From positions 3,463,184 to 3,527,183 of the forward strand of contig CM038716.1 in the NCBI GenBank assembly GCA_021613375.1: DNA of 64,000 bases, read 5' to 3'. A program made the translations under genes and the position numbers. Of the stretch, positions 34,677-45,239 are shown in pieces (the first letter of the stretch is position 1; the number at the start of each line of letters is the position of its first letter). The stretch is from Megaleporinus macrocephalus (Eukaryota > Chordata > Actinopteri > Characiformes > Anostomidae). The notes beneath the pieces were generated by a model. The model did no database searches and had not been told where the DNA came from. It saw only the letters and a program-made list of their open reading frames with translations.

Positions 34677-35052
34677 TTTAAATGAAGAAAAATGACCAGA
34701 CAAACTTCACTTCACTCTGGTTTAAAAGTGAAATCTCAACATTTAGACAGAAAGAGAAAGACAAAGAAATGAACACAGAAAAACGAGGTTTGAGAATAAG
34801 AAGGAAAATGTGTCTCAATAAAATGACGGCATGGAGATAATATGCTAATAAAGTGACACAGATATTCTCTTTGGCACCACTGAGGTCAGTCGGGCCAGGA
34901 AACGGGTAATGGTGAAGTGACCCCTACTTTCTTTCTCCGTCTCGCACAGACTTCCCCAGTTCCCCTGTGTTGACCTCTCTCCTCAAACCCTGATTACATG
35001 TTGTGAAATTCAAGAAGTCTCACACTCCACCGGATCCTCTTAGCTTTCAACA
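34677..35052. other. Unassigned noncoding DNA
   Basis: Nothing recognised. Confidence 0.45.

Positions 35053-35091
<39 letters not shown>
35053..35091. repeat. (CA)n microsatellite
   Basis: About 19 CA units. Confidence 0.98.
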
Positions 35092-35095
<4 letters not shown>

Positions 35096-36210
35096 TACTT
35101 CACTTAAAACTGTCTGGCAAAAGTTTGGGGACACGTTGCTCTTGAAATACATGTAATTCGAATAAATAAATGATAGTTGGAACATTTTACATATAGTTAA
35201 CACAGTAATGACAGTAGGGTTGGCCGAACAGCATATGCAGATATTTAGGTTGCACCTGAAGTGGTGCTACCCCAGATGCTGGATGTAACTGAATCTCGTA
35301 CAGTGAATAGAGATCAGATGAAGCTAAAGTCACCTTGTCATAATATCCATCATCTGATTATGAAAGACCTAAACTGATTGGTTTCAAAGTGTGTTTTTCG
35401 TGGACTGTTACGCATCACCTTGATCCTAGTAACCCAGTTAGTGCTTTTACACAACAGAGGAATCTTGACATATATATATATATATATATACATCCGCCTC
35501 TTCATAAATGCCACTGTAGATGCTTATGAAGAGATGATAAATGCAAGTCAAAGCCTTACAAACCCATCTTATTTGGTGAGCACCAATGTTAACAAACACA
35601 TTATTAGAACAACTGCACCAGAGTTTGTTCTAATTCAACCAAATCTGCCAAGTCTGAACTCACCCCCAGTTAAACAATGTTTTAAATTGGTGTTTCCTAA
35701 AACCGTGCACATACTTTTACACTCACTAAAGTGTCTTGGGAGCAGGTTTGTTCTAAATAATGATTCGACTGTTTCCCCAAACTGTTGTGAAACGCTGTGG
35801 CTCTCACCACAAGTATAGATCATATAAATCCCAATCGAGCAGAAAGAGCTCAGTGAAACTGAACAGGGATTTTACAATATCACACAACTTCTAAATGCGC
35901 TCAGAATAAAGCTCAACTCTATTTAGCAAACACATGTGTTTTGAAACTGAAGGTCAAATGAATTGCCTGTTGTCTTAAAGTTTTTTTTATTGTGTCAAAG
36001 TAACGTTATTTTCTCAACATAGAAAAGTGGACACTTAATACATTACACTATAGCTGAAACCAACAAACCATGCTTTCTGTATTCCTCTGTAACATAATGC
36101 TTATTTGCACAACTGTACAAATGTTCTGTACAGATATTCTGTATATCTCTTCACAGCTGTTTATTCACACATCTCTTTAACTCCTTTTGCACTGGCCTTT
36201 TATTTCTTTC
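35092..36210. other. Unassigned noncoding DNA with (TA)n
   Basis: A (TA)11-type run lies at 35469-35491. A 146-residue plus-strand frame (35378-35818) reads through it as Tyr-Ile. The remaining part has no domain, no codon bias I can detect and no splice context, so no gene is called. Confidence 0.45.
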
Positions 36211-36300
36211 TAGTGATGCATCAATACCAATACTGGTATCAGGTATCAGACCAATACCAAGCTCACTGATTCGTACTCATAAAAAATGACTGATACCACT
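36211..36300. mobile_element. Truncated hAT-like terminus
   Basis: Begins TAGTGATGCATCAATACC, then ACTGGTATC/GGTATCAG words. This resembles fish hAT elements with TAGTGATGCA ends, from memory. No matching right terminus follows. Confidence 0.5.
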
Positions 36301-36393
36301 ATTCCGACATCCATGTAATGTAAGCTGTTGTACAATGACAGTTGGACACAAAAGCCACTTTAAACATTCTGCCTAGGAATACACACTTACAAT

Positions 36394-36914
36394 TAGGGGT
36401 GTGCCATATTGTATCGTACACAATAATATCGGCAAAATTTTTGAACATCGTGAACAATATTTTACCCTGAAAAATCGTGCCATATCACCCATTCCTAATT
36501 ATTACATCAGGGTACTACTTTTTACTGTTTTTAGCAAAAGAACAATTCACATTTTTCTCATTTCCCATTGTATATCTACTGGAGACAGGTTTTGTCTGTC
36601 CAGTATCATTCATTTTACTTCAGTCCTGGATAAATGGATATATTTGGAGTGCATTATTTAGTATCATGGCATTCTGGATCATTGACTTCTGTTACAATCT
36701 GATGAAAATTCTTGTATTTTTAAATATCTCATTTAGGGGTGTGCCATATCATATTGTATGCAATAATAAAATGTAATTTTTATTTTGTTGCAGTAGTGTA
36801 TTCTTAAAATATTTTTTTTAATTCAATGTTTTGTCATATCGCCAAGATTATCGTTATCGCAAAAATACCATGAAATTTTGTTTTATTATTGGAGGGCCAT
36901 ATCACCCACCCCTA
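36394..36914. mobile_element. Composite hAT-like element, copy 2 (521 bp)
   Basis: Flanked by perfect 8-bp repeats CTTACAAT (36386-36393 and 36915-36922). It matches copy 1 at 31738-32241 along its whole length, including the inner right end (36494-36497), the inner left end starting at 36734 and the unique middle. The target duplication differs from that of copy 1, so the two are independent insertions of the whole composite, not a segmental duplication. Confidence 0.92.
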
Positions 36915-37814
36915 CTTACAATCACACAGTCACAATTACATCCGCTTCCATAATAGATGGAGAGTTAAAACACCTATGAAACCTAAGTCTATGTTTTCTA
37001 CCCAAGTCCATATATGCCAACTTTACTCTGTATGATTGAACAGAATATTGAGATATAAATATTAATACGGTTATTTGTTTAACAGGCTGTAGACAGGCTG
37101 TGCTGTGTATGTGCACAGTGTGGTTAGCCAAACTGCTCAGTACTCGGCGCGCAGCATGTTATTTTGACTGAAACGACAGAATCAAAGCATCTGTAATTCT
37201 TTTTCATTCTTTAAGCTGTTTATGACTCTCATTTTCTGTTCTTCAAACATATGGTTAAACCGTGCTACTCTTATTATGAAGTCACGTTATTATGTTCATT
37301 ATGGAGTTGCACCTGTGTGTATGTGCCTTTGTGCCCCGACACGTACAAAGTGTCAGTAGTCAGTCGGTAATTAGTGCCTCTTTTAGTAAATCTGCCTCTT
37401 ACTGTGAACAGGCCTCCAAAGCAGCCAGACTGGGTGAGAGAAGCTGTTTGGCTGCAATGAAAACGCAGCATTATCACAAATGACTCAAAAAGGCAGCTTT
37501 GGAAAATATATATAAATCTAATTTAAAAGAAAATAAAAAAAGGACGTATACATCTTTACTACGCACAGATTTCTGTTTCTTCAGATGTTTAGCTGTTGCT
37601 GTTAAACAGCCCAGAAATCTGGGGGTGATGCAGCCCCCTTAGCACCCCCCCCCCACTTCCCCCGCACACTCGCTCTCCTCTCTGCCCCTATTACACTGCT
37701 TCCTTTTTGACTCCTACCTTTAATGAGATGCTCTTACAATCTGCTGTATGACCTCACACACACATACACACACACACATACACTTTGTTCAGTATTTTTT
37801 TTTTGGGACATGTG
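36915..37814. other. Unassigned noncoding DNA
   Basis: Contains a C run near 37647-37654 and a CA run at 37757-37781. Overlapping frames at 37274-37483 on both strands have no recognisable domain. Confidence 0.45.
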
Positions 37815-38075
37815 CATATATTTAAAATCTGAGTTCTGATTGGCGGCACTTCAAAGCGCCGCGGTAACTGGCCCTGCTGCTCGGCAACAATATAAAGTCC
37901 ATTGGCAGATTCCGAGTGCTCTCATTGGCTCCCAGCAGGAGGCCTGGGGTTCCCCCACAATGCACTGCTGCCAGGCCAGCGTCCTCGCCACATTTGTCCA
38001 GGTGAAAGCACTTTTCATTAAGAGGGATGGAGGAAATGAAAAGAAAGAAAAGGCGTGCTTCAATTAGGGTGGTTA
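37815..38075. promoter_or_regulatory. Candidate regulatory block with CCAAT motifs
   Basis: GC-richer than its flanks, with two ATTGGC motifs (TGATTGGCGGC, TCATTGGCTCC), a third ATTGGCAG, AATATAAAGTCC and GCGCCGCGG. Stop-free in three frames over both strands, as expected from composition. It could be an enhancer, a distal promoter or an unrecognised exon; I favour noncoding. Confidence 0.3.
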
Positions 38076-38161
38076 AACGTGACATGTTGTGATTTATTCG
38101 TAGGCTGGAGAATAACTGGTAATAGGGTTTTATCTACAGAGTAAACGTCACTAATAAAATG

Positions 38162-38287
38162 ACTGAGAGAGGGAGAGAGGGAGAGAGGGAGAGAGAGAGA
38201 GGTGGACAGAGGAAGAGACAAAGAGAGAGAAACAGTAAGAAACTGGCAGAAAAGAAGTGAGTGATGAAAGAGAGAGAGAGAAGGGAA

Positions 38288-38323
<36 letters not shown>

Positions 38324-38336
38324 GGAGGAAGAAAGG
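38162..38336. repeat. GA-rich purine tract
   Basis: (GA)n with GGGA and GAAA variants. Minus-strand Ser/Leu frames (134 and 140 residues) are artefacts of this and the following GT run. Confidence 0.95.
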
Positions 38337-38406
38337 GGTGATCTGTGATCAATCTTGGGTGAAGTGGCTGGAATAAGAGGAAGTGGACAGCCCTGCCACC
38401 CCAGGG

Positions 38407-38407
<1 letters not shown>

Positions 38408-38444
<37 letters not shown>

Positions 38445-38456
38445 TGTGTGTGTGCT
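38408..38456. repeat. (GT)n microsatellite
   Basis: About 23 GT units with one GA break. Confidence 0.97.
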
Positions 38457-38570
38457 TCAGACAATTTTCAGCTTGGCTGGTTTTACTCTGTACAGCAGGC
38501 CCCACCAAAACAAACTGACAAAACAAAGGACACAGACTTAATGACCCATACCCCATGATGACTGACTTTT

Positions 38571-38590
38571 ACACACACACACACACACAC
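38571..38590. repeat. Short (CA)n microsatellite
   Basis: About ten CA units. Confidence 0.93.
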
Positions 38591-39409
38591 ATTGGATTAG
38601 AATGTCAGGGGAAGACAATAAAGCGAGGCTAAGGAACAAACAAGAAAAGCACAGTCTTTACTTTCACTTCATGGAAATGTTGATAGTTATTTTAAGACTT
38701 TGCAGAAAGTTAAACTGAAAAACAAAATGAATATTTAATGAATATTTAGAATGTAAAAGTAATGAATTAGTGTAATTCAGTAAGCTGCTCTAAATTTATA
38801 GAGTAATATTTTTTATAATTATCATTACCAGGATTTTTGCATGATCTGAAAGTACCTTTTGTCCATCACATTGTGTATATATAAACAAAATGGCACAAAA
38901 CTATTTGGAAAGAGGTTTGGTTGATATATAATTTACAAATTAGGGTAAAGTCGGTAATTATATGGTAATTGCATGCAATTGCATGCAAAATAAAATGGTG
39001 GTTGTTCTAATCTAAAAATGGCATATATAACTATTTTGTTAATTGCAATAATAATTACAATAATTCTTTTTTGATTAACTATTTACCAGTACGTAAAATA
39101 CAAAGTTTTTTTAGTACCACTTGTTATCACTACAACTAGAAAATTAGCACACATATTTTTAGGTTAGCGCAAATTGTTAACATAATTTTATCGTATTATT
39201 ACCAGTTTATTACTAATATTTCAAACGTGGTGCTGGGATGACAATATCAGGAAAATATTATTATATTATCAGTTTAAACATTGTTTTACATTAATTTTAA
39301 GTTATGTGATATGACACTAATAAGAATTCTAGGTTCCACAGGGTGACTGATTAATTGTGCATAATTGAACACCTATAAATTGACCCTTACAAAGAAATTG
39401 GAGCTCATA
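38591..39409. other. Unassigned AT-rich DNA
   Basis: No gene. A small palindromic repeat AATTGCATGCAATTGCATGC lies near 38965-38985. Confidence 0.45.
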
Positions 39410-39462
39410 AAATGGTCACTGGGGAAATACAATGCAGGATGTTTCTAATAAAGTGGACGCTC
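39410..39462. repeat. Dispersed repeat tail, copy B
   Basis: GTTTCTAATAAAGTGGACGC matches the tail pattern seen at 8265-8304 and 58325-58352. I recall TAATAAAGTGGCCGGTGAGTG as a widespread fish repeat end. Confidence 0.5.
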
Positions 39463-39945
39463 ATATTATCTAGTTCATAGCTAGGCTGGATATGCTTTAC
39501 AAGACATTGGCAAATCTGCATTCTACCTAAAGGGGACTAATTCGTCAAAATTCATGAGTTTAGAGTGTGTTTTTATATTTATGCATATATATGCGTGAAA
39601 AGATAGATTGGATGTTGTCAACAGTACTATCATTTTTAACCTGTAACCACAATGTTAGGTAAACAAGCTCAAAAAAACGAAATCTCATTAGGAATGAGAT
39701 TGTTGCCAACGTTCTCTAAAGCTTGCCTGATCTTGTAAACAGTCGCTAGGAAGCATTCTCGCATGAAACGTTGCGGCTTTCTGAGTCGTAAGAATTGCCT
39801 ACGACAGCAATGAAGTATAAAATGTTTAATCAGGAATCGCTACAGCTGGTAGACCCGTTTTCTGTACTGCCAGAGGCTTTTAAACAACAACAAAGCGTCC
39901 ACTAAAACGTACATGTACAGTAGGTTGACGCCACTTTGTGAGTAA
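39463..39945. other. Unassigned noncoding DNA
   Basis: Nothing recognised. CpG content rises toward 39940. Confidence 0.4.
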
Positions 39946-40330
39946 ACTCGGGCTCGGCGTGGTGCCGCTCAACAATTCTTCACCGAGGCTATAACTCTGA
40001 GCCTAATGCTTTGTCAGGCACGAGGAATTTGCTATGCATTTAAGCAGAAAAGCACAGACGAATATGATTCAGTTTACCACCTCCATTTTCAAACCAACAA
40101 GAGAGATTTACTGTCCGCAATCCAGCTCACAACTTCTCTCCTTTCTTCCTTCTTCATTTTTCAGCGTCGTCTATATATCGTTAATGGGGGACGGAATTTA
40201 GAGGCATCAGCCTTCGTAAATAATGCATGTAAAAGGGGGAGAGGTTGGAATCGGCCTAAAAGGGAAGACTGCATCTCCAGGATTATCGTGTAAAACACTG
40301 AGCTGCTGTGGTTTTCACGCCACCTGTTCC
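39946..40330. promoter_or_regulatory. Candidate conserved noncoding element
   Basis: A long non-repetitive block. The core near 40165-40290 carries TATATATCGTTAATGGGGG, TTCGTAAATAATGCATG and GGTTGGAATCGGCC. Frames are open on both strands (95 and 77 residues) but overlap antisense, so neither is convincing. The texture is that of a vertebrate developmental enhancer. Inferred. Confidence 0.35.
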
Positions 40331-41184
40331 ATAAACATATGCACATGAATGAGGAATGTGGAATAAGGACAAATGATCCGATGTTTGCTGTCACAGCTAG
40401 TTGACGAGTTTCAGACTTAGTTTTTGCTGCTGCAAGGTCGAAAGGGACAAACCCGAGGAAAGACGGAGGTGAAAAAAATCAGAACAGCAATGTAAACAAC
40501 TGCTTAAAGGGCAACTATAAGTGATAGCACTACTGTGACTGAGCGTGAATAGAAACCAGTAACTTCTGTTAGCGTAAGAACCCAGTTAGTCATATTACAC
40601 TGAATGATCTCATGTGATAGATAGGGCATGGTGACAGGTTGGGGACTGGTTTTACAGTTCTCTAGAGGTGCAAATTACAGGGGAAAGTTCCACAGAAACT
40701 TGAGTGGACGTTTTATTGCCTTTAAAACATACTAAAGTCAACAAAAAACAATGGATTAACAGGTAAAATGAGGAGTTAGATGCTCAACACAAGCTGAATA
40801 CACGTCAGGTAACCCAGGGTCAGCATATTGGCCTTATTTTGAGTGAGTTTTAAAGTTTCACTCACTGTAGTCACACTGTGAGGACAGATCTCAACAAATG
40901 ACTTTTACAACATTACAACATTGGCATGGTTGCATTAGTATGGTGATTAGTGGGCAGTACTGGCCTTCAACGAGATTGCAGTTTCATTCTAGAGTGATTT
41001 GAAATACATAAATCAACAAAATGTAAAGTTGACTGGCAAAAGAAAACAAGCAGAAAAGATTCTAGAAGATGCAAAGAGTAAATTGTACAGCACTGTGCAA
41101 ACGTTTTAACCACCTGAGGGAATCGGAGCAATATGAACTTATTTGCTCAGAAAAACCCAAAAAAACAAATAACATTAAGACTAG
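40331..41184. other. Unassigned DNA; decayed repeat end near 41085
   Basis: CAGCACTGTGCAAACGTTTT at about 41091 resembles the CAGTACTGTGCAAAAG-type transposon ends I recall from fishes. Otherwise nothing recognised. Confidence 0.4.
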
Positions 41185-41335
41185 CAGACATGGGACCAAG
41201 TCACTAAGTTGCAAGTAACAAGTAAGTCTCAAGTCTTGACAATCAAGTCCCGAGTCAAGTCCCAAGTCAATACAAGGAAATCTTGAGTCAAGTCTCAAGT
41301 CTTAAACTTCGAGTCCTAGTCAAGTCACCAGTTGT
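41185..41335. repeat. CAAGTC-rich repeat (possible transposon left end)
   Basis: Starts CAGACATGGGACCAAGTCA. It then alternates CAAGTCTCAAGTC, CAAGTCCCGAGTC and GAGTCAAGTC words with a period near 10 bp. I recall this as the end of a fish DNA element. No right end found. Confidence 0.6.
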
Positions 41336-41825
41336 AATGCCATTTCAGTATTTAACACAATTGATGTAGTTGATGATTAGTATATTAAACTGACATTAAT
41401 ATAACATTAACATTTTTAAAGTTTGTATTATAACAAACTTTTTGGGAGCATGTTGCTCCTTGTCTCTGCACAAATGCCCCCCGAAAGCTTCGAGTGATTG
41501 GCTGCAGAACTTCACTTGTTGCTAGGTTACGGATAAACTGAGCGACGCAGCTCAGATGCCTAGCGTTACAGCACCATTTAATACAAAATGAATAGAAAAA
41601 GCATGTATCCAAAATAGTAATGGGAGAGGGCAAAAACATATGTAATTTCAATGTAAGTGAATGTAAATATATTTTATTTAAAAGAATTTTGGAGCAATTC
41701 TATTGGTCCAATTATCACAAGGTTTTGACAAAGCTAAATAAAACATCCTCCCGGCCCACACTTTGGGTAGACCCGGGCTTTGAGAAAAACATTCATTATG
41801 TATGGAAAAAGATAAGATCTCTCTA
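41336..41825. other. Unassigned noncoding DNA
   Basis: Contains TTTTGGAGCAATTCTATTGG near 41687-41706, a fragment of the family also seen at 27480-27500 and, inverted, at 58092-58113. No gene. Confidence 0.45.
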
Positions 41826-42500
41826 AGACCCTGTCAACATGTGCCTGGTATCTAGTTTTTGTTATCTTCTACACCAATGGCTTTTTTGAAAATATCTCCG
41901 AACACATAAGAAGGTAAAAATGACTCGTAAATACTCACATGAGCATGCCAGCCCAGTGGGGGCTGATGATATATATTGGAATTTGATGTCAAACACCTGA
42001 TGAAAAACATCATGAGCATGCATATTGCATAGAGGCGTGAAACTGCAATGGCAGTGGTATATTAGCATGCTGCTTAAACAGTGTCTAAACAGAAAATGAA
42101 GACTGTCGCATTTATTTATGTGGACTGACAATCAATTCACATGGGACGACAATGAAGCACAAAACCAGGAGAATGTCCAGGAATCATTCACAAGCAAATT
42201 GTCCAAAGAAGACAAGTATTTCCAAAATAGCAACTTTATAGGAGAGGACAACCATATTCAATTATCTTTCTTATTATTTTCTTTGGACAGCACTGAAATA
42301 TACCAGCTATACCTTTGCCCAAGTTCTGATGTATACTCAATACACGTGAACAGCAAAAGGCGTGCCCAAGGTAACTGCATGTTGTCAGCATGTTCAAAAA
42401 GCTACATTTTGTCTATCCACATGAAAACACTGAAAAGTGGCTCTAGTAAATCTCTATGCCATCTTCATACAAAAAGTATGCAAGGATCTGTGGATGGTGT
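41826..42500. other. Possible decayed DNA element
   Basis: The left side has CCTGTCAACATGTGCC and the right side CTATCCACATGAAAAC, words typical of fish elements with CTGT..ACATG ends. The inverted relation is weak. The 128-residue frame at 42118-42504 has no recognisable domain. Confidence 0.25.
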
Positions 42501-43429
42501 CTAAATATACACAGTGGAGTCATAAAATGTTTCTAAGAAGTGGTCAACGAGTGTAAATCTTCTTTATTGCTATCATTAAATCTCCTTATTGTTTGTTTAC
42601 TGATTATTTGCTTTTGTGTGTGCATGCGTGTGTTTGCCATAACCAGTGTAAAATGCATGGCCAGAACGTGAGGGCTGATTCTGCACTAGGTCTCTAAGTA
42701 CATGGCTAGTGATGAGCACATCCATCCTGCGATGATGCAACCAGTCCAGCCAGCCTGAATTACGACCAATCAGCATCTATCGATCTGTCTGCTCCCAGTT
42801 TAGAACATTACCTACATGCATATCGATATAGCCCTAGTAACCCTAGTAATTAACATATCAACAACACAAACACGCACAAGCACTCCTTTACAGTCTAAGC
42901 ATGGCCTGTCGTCAACTGCAGAGTAGAGCAGGGCACACCGCCTTCTGAGGCGAAGCAGCTTCGAAGACAAAGAAGCAGAACGGTGGAAATTCAGCAGCAC
43001 AGATTGATACCAATGAAGAAAACCAAACAGGTGACCGTCAAACAAGAGGCCAGAGAACCGAGCAGTTGGACCCACTGGACAGAACAGGTTAAAAAGCTGG
43101 TCGCCCACAGTAGCCTTAGGTCGTAATTACTACTGAACAGCGTGGGGTTCGATGGCTTTTTACAAGAACACCGCAAGTCCTCTGACCACAGCAGACATGG
43201 GCAATACCACAGCCATATAGAGCTGTGGGTCAACTAGTAAGTGACCTCTTCAAACATACGCCAAAATAGAAATGCTTTTTCTATTTTGTCCATTTTTGAC
43301 ATAAAAAAATAAAAACAAGTCAAAGACGCAGAACTGTAAATCTGATCTTCTGACGGCAAACAAACACCATCATATTTTATCTGCCCCCTGCTTCTACAAA
43401 ATGCAAAGAAGCCCACCCAATCTGACTAC
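42501..43429. other. Unassigned noncoding DNA
   Basis: Frames on the minus strand at 42812-43233 (98 and 80 residues) have no recognisable domain. No repeat family recognised. Confidence 0.4.
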
Positions 43430-44040
43430 TAGAGAAGCATGAAACCAGTTTGTGCCTACTGATACTGAGCCAGATCCATAAATGTAGGCTAATAGAGAGT
43501 ACTGATATTTGTAAACTACATGTGCCGTAACATATAAATCCTTAACTTTTTTGTCTATATATATTTATTCTACAAAATATTTTCAAACACAACTGAACTG
43601 TATACAGATAAACCTGCGGTGTGAGCTTTTCCGGCTCAGCGAATAAAACGAATATGTCTCATTTACTCACGCTTACTCTGAGCATCACAATCTGCTGGAG
43701 ATTAGATCAGGCTAGTAGACACATAGTAGACTGCTATGCTAGCTAAACCAAAGCTTAAAGTTTTCATGCAGAGAGTTCAGCAGCTCATTCTCTCAACAAT
43801 GATTGGGCTACATAGTGGCTACATGGTTGCTAGACAGTGGCAGAGGACAGTTTACTGAAAGAAGTCAGGCTCAGCCACTCAGGTAAGGGGCTCCTATACT
43901 ACCTTTAGCCATAAGCATTGTTACTGCAACTCATGTGTCTGTCACACATATCGATATCCCCACTTCTGTTACCGTTACTGCAATCAAGTTAGTATAGGCT
44001 TCAATACCTATCAATAACGAGTACCTATAAGGGTTCTGAA
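43430..44040. mobile_element. Decayed hAT-like element (uncertain)
   Basis: The left end TAGAGAAGCATGAAACCAG, followed by GATACTGAGCC, resembles TAGTGATGCA-type hAT ends. The interior has CTGCGGTGTGAGCTTTTCC, which I associate with such elements. The right end is not clear. Confidence 0.3.
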
Positions 44041-44340
44041 TAAAACAAACAAAACACCAAACAAAAGCATTTGCCTCTGAACTTAAAGACATTCTGCCTG
44101 CTTGCTTGGTTTGAATGTTCTGATATCAAGTCGTTTATTCACATTGCGGTTTCATATGAGTCTACTGATTAGTACTCTTTCTCTACATACAGGGCGAACA
44201 AGTACGAGAGCAACCTGACCGGTCAGAAAGACAGGGATGGACAAAACGTACCAAGGGGTCTGGCAGAAAAAGACAGCAATGCAGAAAACGTGAGAGTAAA
44301 TAAGCGAAGGAGCAACAGCGAGAATGAAATGAACAGATTT

Positions 44341-44435
44341 AGATGGAGAGAGCAAGAGAGAGAGAGAGGGAGAAGGAGAGGAAAAAAGTGAGCAAGTGAG
44401 TGAGTGAATGAGTGATGGAAAGAACGAGAGAGAGC
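44341..44435. repeat. GA-rich purine tract
   Basis: GA runs followed by a GAGTGA-type repeat. Confidence 0.88.
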
Positions 44436-44454
44436 ACCCCAGAGACCGGCTCCA

Positions 44455-44560
44455 TCCAAATGGGCCGTCTATGCAAATGAGATCGTTAACGACCGCCGTT
44501 AATTAAAAGCCAATTGATACAAAACACTTATGCAAGTGCTCAGTGACAACAAAAACTTTC
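44455..44560. promoter_or_regulatory. Candidate conserved noncoding element with octamer
   Basis: Contains a POU octamer in TATGCAAATGAGATCG, then TTAACGACCGCCGTTAATTA and CCAATTGAT. The octamer with AATTA cores recurs in the block at 52780-53060. Non-repetitive, no open frame. Confidence 0.35.
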
Positions 44561-44588
44561 TGCTGGAGAGTTATGGTCGCACTGACAC

Positions 44589-44650
44589 ACTCACTCACTC
44601 ACTCTCTCTCTCGACCTCTCTCGCTCGCGCTTTCTCACTCTCTCTCTCTC
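44589..44650. repeat. CT-rich tract
   Basis: CACT and CT runs with TCGC breaks. Confidence 0.9.
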
Positions 44651-44806
44651 GCCCCATCTGTCCATGGCCCTAATGGATCCTCTTTATCTAGGCTGACCTA
44701 ACCATTGTCAGGGGAGCTGGATTTGTGAGGGCTCTAAGTGTGCTGGGACTCAGTGGCAGTGTGGGTGTGTGTGTTTGGCTGAGATCCATCGGTCCAATCT
44801 GTAGCT

Positions 44807-44968
44807 CCTCTCTTGGTGGCCTTGGTCATCAGTGTAAATGAGAAGATGCTCTTTAGACAGAGAGAAAGAGGGATGAGCCCCCTGACGCCGTCCTTTTAAG
44901 CCAAGAGAGAGGGACAGAAAGAGAGGAGGAGACAAAGTTGGACAGCGGTCTACACTCTGGACTGCTCT
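44807..44968. repeat. Diverged duplicated segment, copy A
   Basis: Aligns over about 160 bp with 46394-46562, same orientation. Shared words include GAGAGAAAGAGGGATGAG (GAGAGGAAGAGGGATGAG), CCCCTGAC, GTCCTTTTAA and CTGGACTGCT (CTGAACTGCT). By eye roughly three quarters of positions match. Minus-strand frames in both copies read similar Ser-Leu-Ser-Lys peptides, but these are short and end at different points. Confidence 0.75.
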
Positions 44969-45192
44969 AGTTTGGCTTCATCGACAGACCAGGTTTTGCT
45001 GAAAAAGACAAATAGCCTGCTTCTTAGTAGTGAGATACAAGTGAGTAAGCAAGTGTGTGTGTGTGTGTGTCCATGGCTACTGAGCTCATTGTTGCATCTC
45101 AGTAAGTCAAGTGGCGGTGACGGAATGCACTTGACCTTTCACCTTATCTCTCCTTTCATCTTTTCTATTCACTTCTTTATTACTCTCTACAC

Positions 45193-45226
45193 CCTCTCTT
45201 TCTCTCTCTCTCTTTCTCTCTCTCTT
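45193..45226. repeat. (CT)n tract
   Basis: CT run with TTT breaks. A short (GT)n lies upstream at 45053-45070. Confidence 0.93.
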
Positions 45227-45239
45227 CCCCTTGTCGACA

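Noticed and set aside
35378..35818. 146-codon plus-strand frame
   Set aside because: It runs through a TA microsatellite. The remainder has no identifiable domain, and nearby AT-rich sequence shows no exon structure. An old exon cannot be fully excluded.
31715..36776. Similar peptides encoded in the two composite transposon copies
   Set aside because: The frames match only because the DNA copies match. They are short, differ in extent and do not resemble a transposase.
38060..38556. Two long minus-strand frames of 134 and 140 codons
   Set aside because: They read Thr-His from the GT run and Ser-Leu from the GA tract. They are simple-repeat artefacts.
42118..42504. 128-codon plus-strand frame
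   Set aside because: No recognised domain; it lies in a possible decayed DNA element, so chance is more likely.
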